DNA of 64,000 nt from Butyrivibrio sp. NC2007 (lineage in GTDB: Bacteria > Bacillota > Clostridia > Lachnospirales > Lachnospiraceae). Positions within the stretch are counted from its first letter, which is position 1, and each line of letters opens with the position of its first letter. Location of the stretch: positions 1-64,000 of the forward strand of contig NZ_ATWY01000005.1 in NCBI RefSeq assembly GCF_000421405.1, read 5' to 3'. The position numbers and the translations under genes are program-made. The notes beneath the pieces are model-generated. The model was given only the letters and a program-made list of their open reading frames with translations, made no database searches and was not told where the DNA came from. Shown here in pieces: positions 44,447 to 53,442 of the stretch.

Positions 44447-44505
44447 CAAAGAGAACCGTCCCCACTGACTCAAAATGAGACAAAGTGAAACGTCCCCGGT
44501 GACTC
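44447..44505 (-). repeat. Two 34-bp GGGGAC-family units (right terminus)
   Basis: GTCCCC at 44458 and 44492, 34 bp apart. The last 20 bases form the right inverted terminus. The remaining 83 bp before the AraC stop at 44589 contain nothing recognisable. Confidence 0.9.
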
Positions 44506-44588
44506 ACCGCTACCAACGAGGACGAGCGAGAGCGTGCTCAAGGTGACCGAGTCAATTTTTGACGACAGCAGCCAATAGCTTTCGGACC

Positions 44589-45494
44589 TTATTGCTTGGT
44601 GTAGGTTCGGCCGGCGACGTCGGCACCCTGGAGGTACATCTTGCGGTACTCGGTGGGTGAGCAGCCGTTCATATCCTTGAATACACGGTTGAAGGTTGAA
44701 AGAGAGAAGAACCCTGACTGCAGTGCGATGTCCATGACTGAGAGGTCGGTGTCGCCAAGGAGCTCCTGAGCCATCATTACGCGGCGCTTGGTGATGTACT
44801 GATAGCAGGAGATGCCCATGGAGGACTTAAAGAGTCTCTCGAAGTGGTACTTGGAAAAGCCTGCAAGCTCAGCAAGCTGTTCAACCGAGAGATCCTCACT
44901 TCTGTGGGAATCGATGTAGTTGGTTACAGCCACTAGTTTTTCAATGTTTTTGGACTGGGAATCTGAAGTGCCGGTGGGAACAATAGCATCCACAAGATGC
45001 ATGCTTCCAATCTGGGCAAGGATCAGAGTCACCAGAGAATATACAGATATCTGAAGAAATTCATCGCTCTCTCCGTAGAGGCGCTCAATGTCCCAGAAGT
45101 AGTTCTGAAGGCGCGCAGCTTCCACAGGGAACTGGCTCTGCTTAACATGAACGTAGGGCGGAAGAGTTTTAAGGAGTGGAACCATAAGAGAAACCTGTGA
45201 GTAGCGGGTAAAGTCAAAGAGAAGGATCATCTTCTCACCGCCCGGTGCAACAGACAGGTACTCATGAAGGGTTCCGGGAGCGATAAGCATTATATCTCCG
45301 GGAACGCAGTTAACAACTGCGGAAGAATCGTTGTGAAACTTAACCTGGAATGACCCTGACAAAGGAAGGATCAGCTCTACCTCGTTGTGCCAGTGGAGCG
45401 GATATTCGTTGAGCGTATTGTGATAGAGAAGGACGCCCTTTAAAGTGTCGTAAATTATATCTTCTCTGGACTGGGCGTTAATATCTTCAATCAT
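44589..45494 (-). CDS. AraC-family regulator, divergent from GH67
   Basis: 301 aa. The N-terminal cupin-type sensor (~20-150) has LHWHNEVELILPLSGSFQVK and PGDIMLIAPGTLHEYLS. The C-terminal AraC double HTH (~190-290) has LSVEQLAELAGFSKYHFERL and DIALQSGFFSLSTFNRVFKD. It likely activates xylan genes on binding a sugar or aldouronate. It faces away from the alpha-glucuronidase gene across a 96-bp gap, the classical layout for a local regulator. Confidence 0.92.
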   Translation of the reverse strand: MIEDINAQSREDIIYDTLKGVLLYHNTLNEYPLHWHNEVELILPLSGSFQVKFHNDSSAVVNCVPGDIMLIAPGTLHEYLSVAPGGEKMILLFDFTRYSQVSLMVPLLKTLPPYVHVKQSQFPVEAARLQNYFWDIERLYGESDEFLQISVYSLVTLILAQIGSMHLVDAIVPTGTSDSQSKNIEKLVAVTNYIDSHRSEDLSVEQLAELAGFSKYHFERLFKSSMGISCYQYITKRRVMMAQELLGDTDLSVMDIALQSGFFSLSTFNRVFKDMNGCSPTEYRKMYLQGADVAGRTYTKQ

Positions 45495-45507
45495 GGATCA
45501 TTCTCCT

Positions 45508-45535
45508 TTGATTTATGTTAACTCGTACATATTCT
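45508..45535 (+). promoter_or_regulatory. Possible GH67 promoter
   Basis: TTGATT, 16 bp, TATTCT in the 96-bp gap between the AraC gene and the glucuronidase. Confidence 0.35.
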
Positions 45536-45590
45536 AGCATTTTACGCCAAGGGCGTGCAAATATTTGTGAAACAGAAGGGAAAACTTTTT

Positions 45591-47582
45591 ATGGGAACAA
45601 CTGATTGGACACAGCTTTGGCTGAATTACCACAGAGTCTACGAGGGCGATGGCGCATGGAATATCGCCCTTGAAGGATTTTCAGACACTGATGTTGTCAT
45701 ATCAAATGCAATATGCGAGTTCAGAAAAGCCATAGAGCTCCTTACCGGAGAGCAGGTATCGGATTCGCCGGAAGCCGGCAAGAAGGCGCTGACACTTAAG
45801 ATCGCAAAGGTCGCTTCAATATCCGCAGAAGGCTATAGCATCAAAGGAAGCACTAACGGCATAGACCTTAGCGCATCCGACGCAAATGGCGTTCTCTACG
45901 GCGTCTTCGCAATCCTGCGCCTAATAGCATGTGGTAAAAGAGCTGACGAAGTAGCCGAGACAGCCTCTCCATCCAACCCTCTTAGAATGATGAACCACTG
46001 GGACAACATGGATGGCAGCATCGAGCGCGGATACTCAGGAAATTCTTTCTTCTTCGAAAACGAAGAGATCATCATAAACGACAGAACCAGAGACTACGCC
46101 CGCTTCATGGCCAGCATCGGCATCAACGGCATTGTCATCAACAACGTAAATGTAAAGGGAGCAGCTTCATACCTCATCACTGACAGGTACTTTGATAAGG
46201 TAAAAGAGCTTTCGGACATCTTTGAAGGTTACGGAATAAAGCTCTACATGTCCCTTAACTTCGCATCACCTATCGAGATCGGAGGCATGGACACCTGCGA
46301 TCCTCTTGATAAATCAGTCATCTCCTGGTGGGAGAAAAAGATAAAGGAAGTTTACGACAATCTCCCGCACCTCGGAGGCTTCCTTGTAAAGGCAGATTCA
46401 GAGGGAAGACCGGGACCTTTCACCTACGGAAGGACTCAGGCAGATGGCGCCAACATGCTCGCCGATGTGATAGCTCCTTACGGCGGAATCATCATCTGGA
46501 GATGCTTTGTCTATAACTGCACTCAGGACTGGCGCGACACCAAGACAGACAGAGCAAGAGCCGGCTACGATTACTTCAAGGACCTTGACGGAGCATATCA
46601 TGACAACGTCATCCTTCAGATAAAGAACGGACCTATGGATTTCCAGATCCGCGAACCCGTATCTCCCCTTCTCGGTGGCCTTACAAAGACCAACCAGATG
46701 CTGGAGGTTCAGGCAGCTCAGGAGTACACAGGCCATCAGATCGACCTGTGTTATCTCATCCCTCTTTTCAAGGAAGTTCTCGACTTCCACACACATTGCA
46801 ATGAGGAAAAAGACACTGTGGCTGACATTGTAAGTGGTCGCACCATGGGCAACAATCTCGGAGGAATGTCAGCAGTCATCAACACCGGAAATGACATGAA
46901 CTGGACCGGAGATGACCTGGCAGCAGCCAATACCTACGGATTCGGAAGATTGTCTTTTAACACAGAGCTCACAGCTGAAGAAATAGCAAGAGAGTGGATC
47001 GCTCAGACACTGAATCTTCCAAAGAAGGAAGAGGACATCCTCTGCAGCATGCTTCTTCGCTCAAGAGAGATCTACGAGAGATACACATCACCTCTTGGAA
47101 TCGGCTGGATGGTAACACCAAACGGCCACTACGGACCAAGCGTTGACGGCTATGAATACTCAAGATGGGGAACCTATCACAGGGCTGATCACCTTGGGAT
47201 CGGTGTTGACAGAACAGATAGGGGAACGGGCTATGCCCAGCAGTACTACCCGGAAAATGCAAAGTTGTACAACGACCCGAATACCTGCCCGGAAGAACTC
47301 CTTCTTTTCTTCCATCACATTCCGTACACCTGGAAGCTTAAGACCGGAAAGACACTGATCCAGCACATCTACGACAGTCATTTCCAGGGAGAAGAAGAGG
47401 CAAGAGGTCTTGCAGCAGACTGGGACAGCTTAAAAGATGCAGTTCCCGAGGAAGTCTACAAAAGGGTAAAAGAAAGGTTCGACCTTCAGCTGGATAATGC
47501 CAGAGAGTGGAGAGATCAGGTGAACTCCTACTTCTACAGAAAATGTGGCATTCCGGACGAAAAAGGCAGAACCATTTATTAA
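45591..47582 (+). CDS. aguA: GH67 xylan alpha-1,2-glucuronidase
   Basis: About 663 aa, no signal peptide. The usual three-domain layout is seen: an N-terminal beta domain (~1-130), a TIM barrel starting around RMMNHWDNMDGSIERGYSGN with GFLVKADSEGRPGPFTYGRT (carboxylate region), and a C-terminal helical part (HYGPSVDGYEYSRWGTYHRA). GH67 enzymes release 4-O-methylglucuronic acid from the non-reducing-end xylose of aldouronates, inside the cell after ABC import. The start at 45591 has AAGGG eleven bases upstream; ATG 45555 does not. It converges with the AraC gene ending at 47600. Confidence 0.95.
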   Translation: MGTTDWTQLWLNYHRVYEGDGAWNIALEGFSDTDVVISNAICEFRKAIELLTGEQVSDSPEAGKKALTLKIAKVASISAEGYSIKGSTNGIDLSASDANGVLYGVFAILRLIACGKRADEVAETASPSNPLRMMNHWDNMDGSIERGYSGNSFFFENEEIIINDRTRDYARFMASIGINGIVINNVNVKGAASYLITDRYFDKVKELSDIFEGYGIKLYMSLNFASPIEIGGMDTCDPLDKSVISWWEKKIKEVYDNLPHLGGFLVKADSEGRPGPFTYGRTQADGANMLADVIAPYGGIIIWRCFVYNCTQDWRDTKTDRARAGYDYFKDLDGAYHDNVILQIKNGPMDFQIREPVSPLLGGLTKTNQMLEVQAAQEYTGHQIDLCYLIPLFKEVLDFHTHCNEEKDTVADIVSGRTMGNNLGGMSAVINTGNDMNWTGDDLAAANTYGFGRLSFNTELTAEEIAREWIAQTLNLPKKEEDILCSMLLRSREIYERYTSPLGIGWMVTPNGHYGPSVDGYEYSRWGTYHRADHLGIGVDRTDRGTGYAQQYYPENAKLYNDPNTCPEELLLFFHHIPYTWKLKTGKTLIQHIYDSHFQGEEEARGLAADWDSLKDAVPEEVYKRVKERFDLQLDNAREWRDQVNSYFYRKCGIPDEKGRTIY

Positions 47583-47599
47583 GCAAAAGATATGAAGGC

Positions 47600-48460
47600 T
47601 TAGCCCACGCGGTTCGATAACTGATACTGCTTGGGCGAGACGCCTATCTGCGTTGAGAAACGCCTTGAAAAGCTGGAATAATTGTTGTATCCCACCATGA
47701 AGCACACATCGTAGGGGGAATTATTTTCCAGCAATAATTTTTGTGCAAGAGCGATTTTTTTTGCATTAATGTAATGTTTTAAAGAGTCACCTGTCGCTTC
47801 GCTAAAAGCGCGGCTAAGGTGATCACTGCTGTAGTGAAGCTCAGCAGACATGGCATTTATAGTGATCTCATCAGAGAGATGTCTATCGATATATTCCAGC
47901 ACTTTTGCCACGGCAACGGGCATAGTGCTGCTTTTTTTCTGCGGAGGAACGTTCTCAGAGTACTTGCAGGTAAGAAGAAGGAACTCTGCAAGGTAGGCCT
48001 TCGCCAGGACACTGTGGCCGTAGCACTCGCTGTGGAGGGCTTCCTCAAGGTTTTTTGCCACGGCAATGAACTTGGGGATCGACTCCTTTGGAATGCGCAG
48101 GTGATTCATGTTTGCAGAATTCGTGCTCCTAAAGAGCGTGCTAAAATCAGTCTCGGAATCACCGAGGCTCTTTAGATACTCGTACTGGACGTTGATGACG
48201 ATCCTCTCATAGCCGCTTACATCCTCAAGGTCAACACCATGGAAGACCAGCGGGCTTATAAAGAAAATGTCCCCGGGCTCCATCTTGAAAAGCTCGGGTT
48301 CCACCATCATATTTACATCCCCTTTTAAGAAAAGAACAACTTCATATCCGTCGTGGTTGTGGACAGTGCTGATGTCAGTGGGATCGACACGGGCCTTCTT
48401 GTGCTCACAGATGATCTCGCTGTCTATGACGGTATACGGGAAGTTCAGACACTTTTTCAT
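47600..48460 (-). CDS. AraC-family regulator, divergent from GH115
   Basis: 286 aa. Cupin sensor (~30-140: HNHDGYEVVLFLKGDVNMMV, EPGDIFFISPLVFHGV) and C-terminal AraC HTH pair (~185-283: INAMSAELHYSSDHLSRAFS, DVCFMVGYNNYSSFSRRFST). It has the same overall plan as the AraC protein at 44589-45494 but is only distantly similar. It sits divergent to the GH115 gene and convergent with GH67 (17-bp gap). Probably a xylan-derived sugar sensor. Confidence 0.92.
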   Translation of the reverse strand: MKKCLNFPYTVIDSEIICEHKKARVDPTDISTVHNHDGYEVVLFLKGDVNMMVEPELFKMEPGDIFFISPLVFHGVDLEDVSGYERIVINVQYEYLKSLGDSETDFSTLFRSTNSANMNHLRIPKESIPKFIAVAKNLEEALHSECYGHSVLAKAYLAEFLLLTCKYSENVPPQKKSSTMPVAVAKVLEYIDRHLSDEITINAMSAELHYSSDHLSRAFSEATGDSLKHYINAKKIALAQKLLLENNSPYDVCFMVGYNNYSSFSRRFSTQIGVSPKQYQLSNRVG

Positions 48461-48633
48461 ACCTCTCCTTATACATGGGAAAAGAGCTTGTGCACTTTAT
48501 ATCGGAAAATGCAAAAAATATATGGTTTTTTGTGTATTTGTATTAAAATCCCATGCCCTATGATTTATTTATAGCATTCAAATGGGGAAACATCAACAAG
48601 CAAAAGTGGAAAGAAAACCTGGTGGGGGTAAAA

Positions 48634-51489
48634 GTGTCAAAGGTCAGTTTTGATAACAGGTTAATGTTCACTTACGAATCTAAATCTTTTCCCGGAGTCA
48701 ATAAGGTAGCAGCACTGGTCAGGCAGGACCTGTACCTGGTAACAGGGTTCCATGCAGGTGAATATACAAAGGGATGTAAGTGTAAGAACCTGATAATTTA
48801 CGGAACCGTCGGCAGGAGCGATTACCTGGATGAGCTTGAAGAAAAGGGACTCATAGATTTAGAGGAAGTGAGAGGCAAGTGGGAAGTCTACAGCTTTCAG
48901 GTTATAGACAGCCCGATGGATGGAGTTGATCACGCTGTGGTCATCGCCGGAAGCGACAAGCGCGGAACCATCTACGGACTGTTCCATCTCTCGGAGCTTC
49001 TCGGGGTATCACCACTTGTTAACTGGAATCACGTATTACCCAAAAAGAAGAAAAACGCTTCATTGACAGATGAAGTAAACATGGTCAGCAAAGAGCCATC
49101 TGTTAAATACAGAGGATTCTTTATAAATGATGAGTGGCCGGCTTTTGGAAATTGGGCCACAGAGCACTTCGGCGGAATAAACGCCAATTGCTATGAGAGA
49201 GTTTTCGAACTTCTCCTTCGCCTTAAGGGCAACTACCTATGGCCTGCCATGTGGGCATCGAACTTCAGCATGGACGGACCGGGGCTTGAGAGCGCAAGAC
49301 TTGCGGACGAGTACGGAGTGGTGATGAGCACATCCCACCACGAACCCTGCATGAGAAGCGGAGAGGAGTACAGGCTCCTTCGGGGAGAGAACTCAATCTA
49401 CGGAGATGCCTGGGACTTTAGGGCAAACAGAGAGGGAATCACCCGTTTCTGGCGAGACGGACTTATAAGAAACAAGTCCTTTGAAAATGTAATAACTCTT
49501 GGCATGCGAGGCGAGAGAGACTCAAGGATACTTGGGGATGATGCTTCGCTACAGGATAACATAGATCTGGTAAAAGACGTTTTGAAGACCCAGAACGATC
49601 TTATCAAAGAGACCATTGATGATGATCTAAAGAACGTTCCGAGGCAGATAGTTCTTTTCTCCGAAGTGGAAGAATTCTTCTACGGCAATGAAAAGACAAA
49701 GGGCCTTATGGGTGATCCGGAGCTTGAGGATGTAACTTTAATCCTCTCCGATAACAACGTCGGCTACACAAGAACACTTCCGGATAAGGAGATGAGAAAT
49801 CATCCCGGCGGATTCGGAATGTACTATCACATGGATATGCACGGTGGTCCTTATTCCTTTAAGTGGATAGGAGCCACCTTCCTCCCAAGGGTATGGGAGC
49901 AGATGACAGCAGCTTACGAGTTCGGCGTAAGACAGATCTGGGTCACCAATGTTGGTGATATAGGCACTCAGGAGCTTGGTCTTTCATATTTCCTTGACCT
50001 TGCTTACGACATAGATAAGTGGGGCGGCACAGATGCAGCCATCACTGAGACTTACGTAAATGAGTGGGCGGAGAGGCAGTTTGGTGGTATGCTTCCCCTC
50101 TCCGGAAGAAACAAAGCAAAAAAGATCCTGTGGGATTACACATCTCTTCTTGAAAAGAGGCGCCACGAGATCATGAATGCAGATGTTTACCACCCTCTTC
50201 ACTTTGGAGAGGCAGACATGGTCCTTAACATCAGCGATGAGATACTTAAGGAATCAGCTGCACTTAAAAAGAGAATAAATGACGAGAATCTATCGGCATT
50301 CATATCTCTTTTGTACTATCCGGCCTGCGGAACGGCCAACCTCATGAAGATGTGGATACTGGCCGGCAGGAACAAGTTCTTTGCAATGCAGAACAGGATT
50401 GAAGCCAACGATGTTGCAGAGCAGCTTGACGCTTGCGTAAAAGAAGATGCCCGTATCATTGATGAATATGAAACGGTGGACGGCGGCTACTACAAAGGCT
50501 TTGGCAGATCGGAGCATGTGGGATTTATCAACTGGAACGAAGAGGATAACAGATATCCCATAAGGCATCTTGTATATGGCGCAAACTCGCCGAGGATGCT
50601 TGTTTCCAGGGCAGAGGATGAAAACTACATGACGGGCCTTGAATGGAATGATCACCCCCAGACCTGGAGTGACATGCTAAGACCGGATGTGAGCAGCATC
50701 GAATTTGACCTGATAAGCGGAAGTGAGATCCCTTACAAATACAGGATCAGCACCGATTGCAGCTGGCTTTTGCTTTCAAAAACAGAGGGCGAGGTCAAAA
50801 AAAGAGAGCGGATAACCCTTTCGGTGAATAAAGCTCTTTTATCCGAAAAGATCACAGGCACGTTTACAGTGGAAGGCATTGGAATCGGATGCGCACACGT
50901 AACGGTGGAAGCTTCTCCTGCGGATGCTCCGAAGGGACTCTTTATTGAGAGCGACGGATATATCTGCATGGAGGCAGAGCATTTTTCCGAAAAGGCTAAC
51001 ACCAAAAAGGGAGGCTTTAAAGTTCTTTCTCCTTATGGAAGAAGCGGAAGCGCCATCAAGGCATTTCCTGTGACAGAGGATTTTTATCGGGGAAAGACAA
51101 GACCCAGTGTCACATACAGATTTATGGCGACGGAAAACAGTGAGTACGAGGCAGTCTTTTTACTGGCACCTACAACACCGGTTACTTTTAAGCCGGAGCA
51201 GTACCTGGGATACTCGGTTAACGGCGGCAAGACAAAGATAATAAACACCGTCAGAGATCCGGAGAACCAGTTTTTCTTCAGCCCTCAGTGGCGTGAGGAA
51301 GCAATAAACAGCGTCAAGATCGTTACGGACATGATAAAGCTCGTAAAAGGGGAAAATGAACTTAAGTTTTATGGCTGCAGTCCCGGCATCGTTCTTGAGA
51401 GGATAGTGCTTATAAAAAAAGGAATTAAAATCCCGGAGTCCTACCTTGGACCCAGGGAGAGCTATATCAGGGGATTAGAGGAGGAATGA
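48634..51489 (+). CDS. GH115 xylan alpha-1,2-glucuronidase
   Basis: About 951 aa from the GTG at 48634, which has GGTGGGGG just upstream; ATG 48553 in the same frame is the alternative (978 aa) but lacks a ribosome binding site. The N-terminal domain starts near VALVRQDLYLVTG. The barrel has KYRGFFINDEWPAFGNWATE, GNYLWPAMWASNF, GVVMSTSHHEPCMR and LPRVWEQMTAAYEFGVRQIW, typical of GH115. A ~150-residue C-terminal carbohydrate-binding-like domain begins about DGYICMEAEHFSEK. Without a signal peptide it should act in the cytoplasm. GH115 can remove glucuronosyl groups from internal as well as terminal xylose, complementing GH67. Confidence 0.93.
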   Translation: MSKVSFDNRLMFTYESKSFPGVNKVAALVRQDLYLVTGFHAGEYTKGCKCKNLIIYGTVGRSDYLDELEEKGLIDLEEVRGKWEVYSFQVIDSPMDGVDHAVVIAGSDKRGTIYGLFHLSELLGVSPLVNWNHVLPKKKKNASLTDEVNMVSKEPSVKYRGFFINDEWPAFGNWATEHFGGINANCYERVFELLLRLKGNYLWPAMWASNFSMDGPGLESARLADEYGVVMSTSHHEPCMRSGEEYRLLRGENSIYGDAWDFRANREGITRFWRDGLIRNKSFENVITLGMRGERDSRILGDDASLQDNIDLVKDVLKTQNDLIKETIDDDLKNVPRQIVLFSEVEEFFYGNEKTKGLMGDPELEDVTLILSDNNVGYTRTLPDKEMRNHPGGFGMYYHMDMHGGPYSFKWIGATFLPRVWEQMTAAYEFGVRQIWVTNVGDIGTQELGLSYFLDLAYDIDKWGGTDAAITETYVNEWAERQFGGMLPLSGRNKAKKILWDYTSLLEKRRHEIMNADVYHPLHFGEADMVLNISDEILKESAALKKRINDENLSAFISLLYYPACGTANLMKMWILAGRNKFFAMQNRIEANDVAEQLDACVKEDARIIDEYETVDGGYYKGFGRSEHVGFINWNEEDNRYPIRHLVYGANSPRMLVSRAEDENYMTGLEWNDHPQTWSDMLRPDVSSIEFDLISGSEIPYKYRISTDCSWLLLSKTEGEVKKRERITLSVNKALLSEKITGTFTVEGIGIGCAHVTVEASPADAPKGLFIESDGYICMEAEHFSEKANTKKGGFKVLSPYGRSGSAIKAFPVTEDFYRGKTRPSVTYRFMATENSEYEAVFLLAPTTPVTFKPEQYLGYSVNGGKTKIINTVRDPENQFFFSPQWREEAINSVKIVTDMIKLVKGENELKFYGCSPGIVLERIVLIKKGIKIPESYLGPRESYIRGLEEE

Positions 51490-51490
51490 A

Positions 51491-52432
51491 ATGAGCAGGC
51501 AAGCTAAGGCCCAAAATAAGGCGGGCGCCGGTGTCTATCTTAAAAAGTACTGGCAACTTTATGTGATGTTATTTTTACCACTGTTGTATCTTTTGATCTT
51601 TAAATATGCACCTATGATCTATGTGCAGATTGCGTTCAAGAAATACTCACTGGTAGAGAGTGTTTGGAAACTGCCACTGGCAGCTAATCACGGTTTTGAG
51701 TATTTTATCAAGGCATTCGGAAATAATGATTTCAGATATGCACTTAGAAATACACTTACACTTAACCTGCTGGATCTTGTTTTCGGATTCCCGGCACCTA
51801 TCATATTTGCTCTTATATTAAATGAGCTTTGCTTCCAGCGTTATAAGAAGGTTGTGCAGACCATTGCTTACATGCCTCACTTCCTTTCATGGGTCATCAT
51901 CTACAGCTTGGCTCTGCAGCTCCTTGCACCAAACGACGGACTTGTAAACATGGTTCTTATGAAGATGGGCGGATCATCAATTCCGTTCCTCAACGACGCA
52001 GCTCACTGGATCGGCAGCTACATCGGATTCGGTATCTGGCAGAACTTTGGTTGGGGCTCTATCGTATATCTGGCATCAATTGCCGGCATCAACCCTGAGC
52101 TCTACGAGGCAGCAGCCGTTGACGGAGCAGGCAGATTCAGGAAGATGTGGCACATCACGCTTCCCGGCATCAAGCCAACCATCGTGGTTCTTCTCATCAT
52201 GAACCTCGGAAATATCCTGGGCGGCGGATTTGATCGTCCTTTCGCATTCCAGAACAACCTGGTCATGAAGGTGGCAGACGTTATTGCAACTTATGTATAT
52301 CGTGTAGGTATCAAGGGACTTCAGTTCTCGCTGACAACAGCGGTTGGACTCTTCCAGTCGGTTGTTGGTGTGTTCTTCCTGCTGATGGCTAACTTTATCT
52401 CTCGTAAGCTTGGCGAGAGAGGAATCTGGTAA
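51491..52432 (+). CDS. ABC sugar permease, LplB type (second system)
   Basis: 313 aa with six membrane helices. The EAA loop is ELYEAAAVDGAGRFRKMWHI. It starts 1 bp after the GH115 stop with GAGGA upstream, so it is translationally coupled to the glucuronidase. It shares the PHFLSWVII and GIKPT features with the permease at 32197-33135, marking two paralogous importers in one locus. Confidence 0.92.
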   Translation: MSRQAKAQNKAGAGVYLKKYWQLYVMLFLPLLYLLIFKYAPMIYVQIAFKKYSLVESVWKLPLAANHGFEYFIKAFGNNDFRYALRNTLTLNLLDLVFGFPAPIIFALILNELCFQRYKKVVQTIAYMPHFLSWVIIYSLALQLLAPNDGLVNMVLMKMGGSSIPFLNDAAHWIGSYIGFGIWQNFGWGSIVYLASIAGINPELYEAAAVDGAGRFRKMWHITLPGIKPTIVVLLIMNLGNILGGGFDRPFAFQNNLVMKVADVIATYVYRVGIKGLQFSLTTAVGLFQSVVGVFFLLMANFISRKLGERGIW

Positions 52433-52447
52433 GGGAGGACAAAAGAG

Positions 52448-53320
52448 ATGAAAGTAAAATCAACGACTGATAAAGTATGGGACTGGGTGTTCGTGATATT
52501 TTGCCTCTTTGTGAGCCTTATCTGCGTCATCCCGATGCTGAACCTTCTTGCCAAATCCTTGAGTGGTACGGATTTCCTGGTAAGAAATGAAGTATATCTT
52601 TTACCTAAGGGACTTAACTTCGATGCTTATGCAACGGTACTTAAGGATCCCAAATACATAAGAGCATTTGTGTGGACTGTATTTCTTACAATTGTCTGCA
52701 CCATAGCATCTCTTACAATGACAACACTTTGTGCTTATCCCCTTATCTTTGAGCACTTAAAGGGAAGAAAAGCAATTAACATTTTTATCACCATTACCAT
52801 GTTCTTCAACGCAGGAACAATTCCGAACTACCTGCTGATGCAAAAGCTCCACCTGCTCAGTAACCCACTGGTTCTGATCCTGCCCGGTGTACTTAGTGTT
52901 TACAACATGATCATCATGAGGAGTTTCTTCTATGGAATTCCTGACAGCTTAAGGGAGTCAGCTGAGATCGACGGGGCAAGCCTTTTCAGGATCCTGATCA
53001 GCATTTACCTTCCTCTGTCCAAGCCGGTTCTTGCAACACTTGCACTGTTCTACGCAGTAGGAAGATGGAATGGTTACTCAGATGCCTTGATGTACATGAG
53101 AGATGACAGGTTCTACACACTGCAGCTCCTTCTGTACAACATCATCAACAACATCAACCAGGTAGAGGTTGCAACACAGGAGGGCTTCTCAGCTCCGGGA
53201 CTTGCTGCATCACTTAAGGCAGCCATCGTAATGTTCTCAACGATCCCGATCCTGTGCATCTATCCTTTCCTGCAGAAGTACTTCATCCATGGTGTTACTC
53301 TTGGAGCGGTTAAAGAATGA
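52448..53320 (+). CDS. ABC sugar permease, LplC/YtcP type (second system)
   Basis: 290 aa, six membrane helices; EAA loop IPDSLRESAEIDGASLFRIL; C-terminal end PFLQKYFIHGVTLGAVKE as in this permease class. It begins 15 bp after the first permease. Together with that permease and the following lipoprotein it forms a complete importer minus the ATPase. Confidence 0.92.
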   Translation: MKVKSTTDKVWDWVFVIFCLFVSLICVIPMLNLLAKSLSGTDFLVRNEVYLLPKGLNFDAYATVLKDPKYIRAFVWTVFLTIVCTIASLTMTTLCAYPLIFEHLKGRKAINIFITITMFFNAGTIPNYLLMQKLHLLSNPLVLILPGVLSVYNMIIMRSFFYGIPDSLRESAEIDGASLFRILISIYLPLSKPVLATLALFYAVGRWNGYSDALMYMRDDRFYTLQLLLYNIINNINQVEVATQEGFSAPGLAASLKAAIVMFSTIPILCIYPFLQKYFIHGVTLGAVKE

Positions 53321-53359
53321 GTACTTAGCGAGGTATTTTCGAGTTTAGTACGAATTCTT

Positions 53360-53390
53360 GTTCTGGCGAGCGCTCGCGCGAGAGCAGAAC
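53360..53390 (+). promoter_or_regulatory. Strong stem-loop between permease and binding-protein genes
   Basis: GTTCTG pairs with CAGAAC around a GC-rich core containing GCGAGCGCTCGC. Upstream, GTACT/AGTAC also pairs. Lacking a T-run, it looks like an RNA-stabilising or processing element that would raise lipoprotein mRNA relative to the permeases. Confidence 0.45.
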
Positions 53391-53442
53391 TTCCTTGTTG
53401 GTAATTATTAAAAATTCACATAAAAAATATGGAGGTAGAGTT

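Larger units (their letters stand above)
43611..44505. mobile_element. Composite non-coding element with perfect 20-bp inverted termini, copy B
   Basis: GAGTCACCGGGGACGTTTCA at 43611-43630 is the exact reverse complement of the 20 bases at 44486-44505, bounding 895 bp. From left to right it holds three GGGGAC units on the plus strand (GGGGAC at 43619, 43644, 43678), a long hairpin (43743-43831), GGTCACTAAGGCGGGC, eight array units (43913-44441) and two GGGGAC units on the minus strand. No convincing gene lies within; short ORFs crossing the repeats have no ribosome binding site. The same parts occur at 1-575. Calling it mobile is inference: no transposase or clear target duplication was seen. 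Confidence 0.6.
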
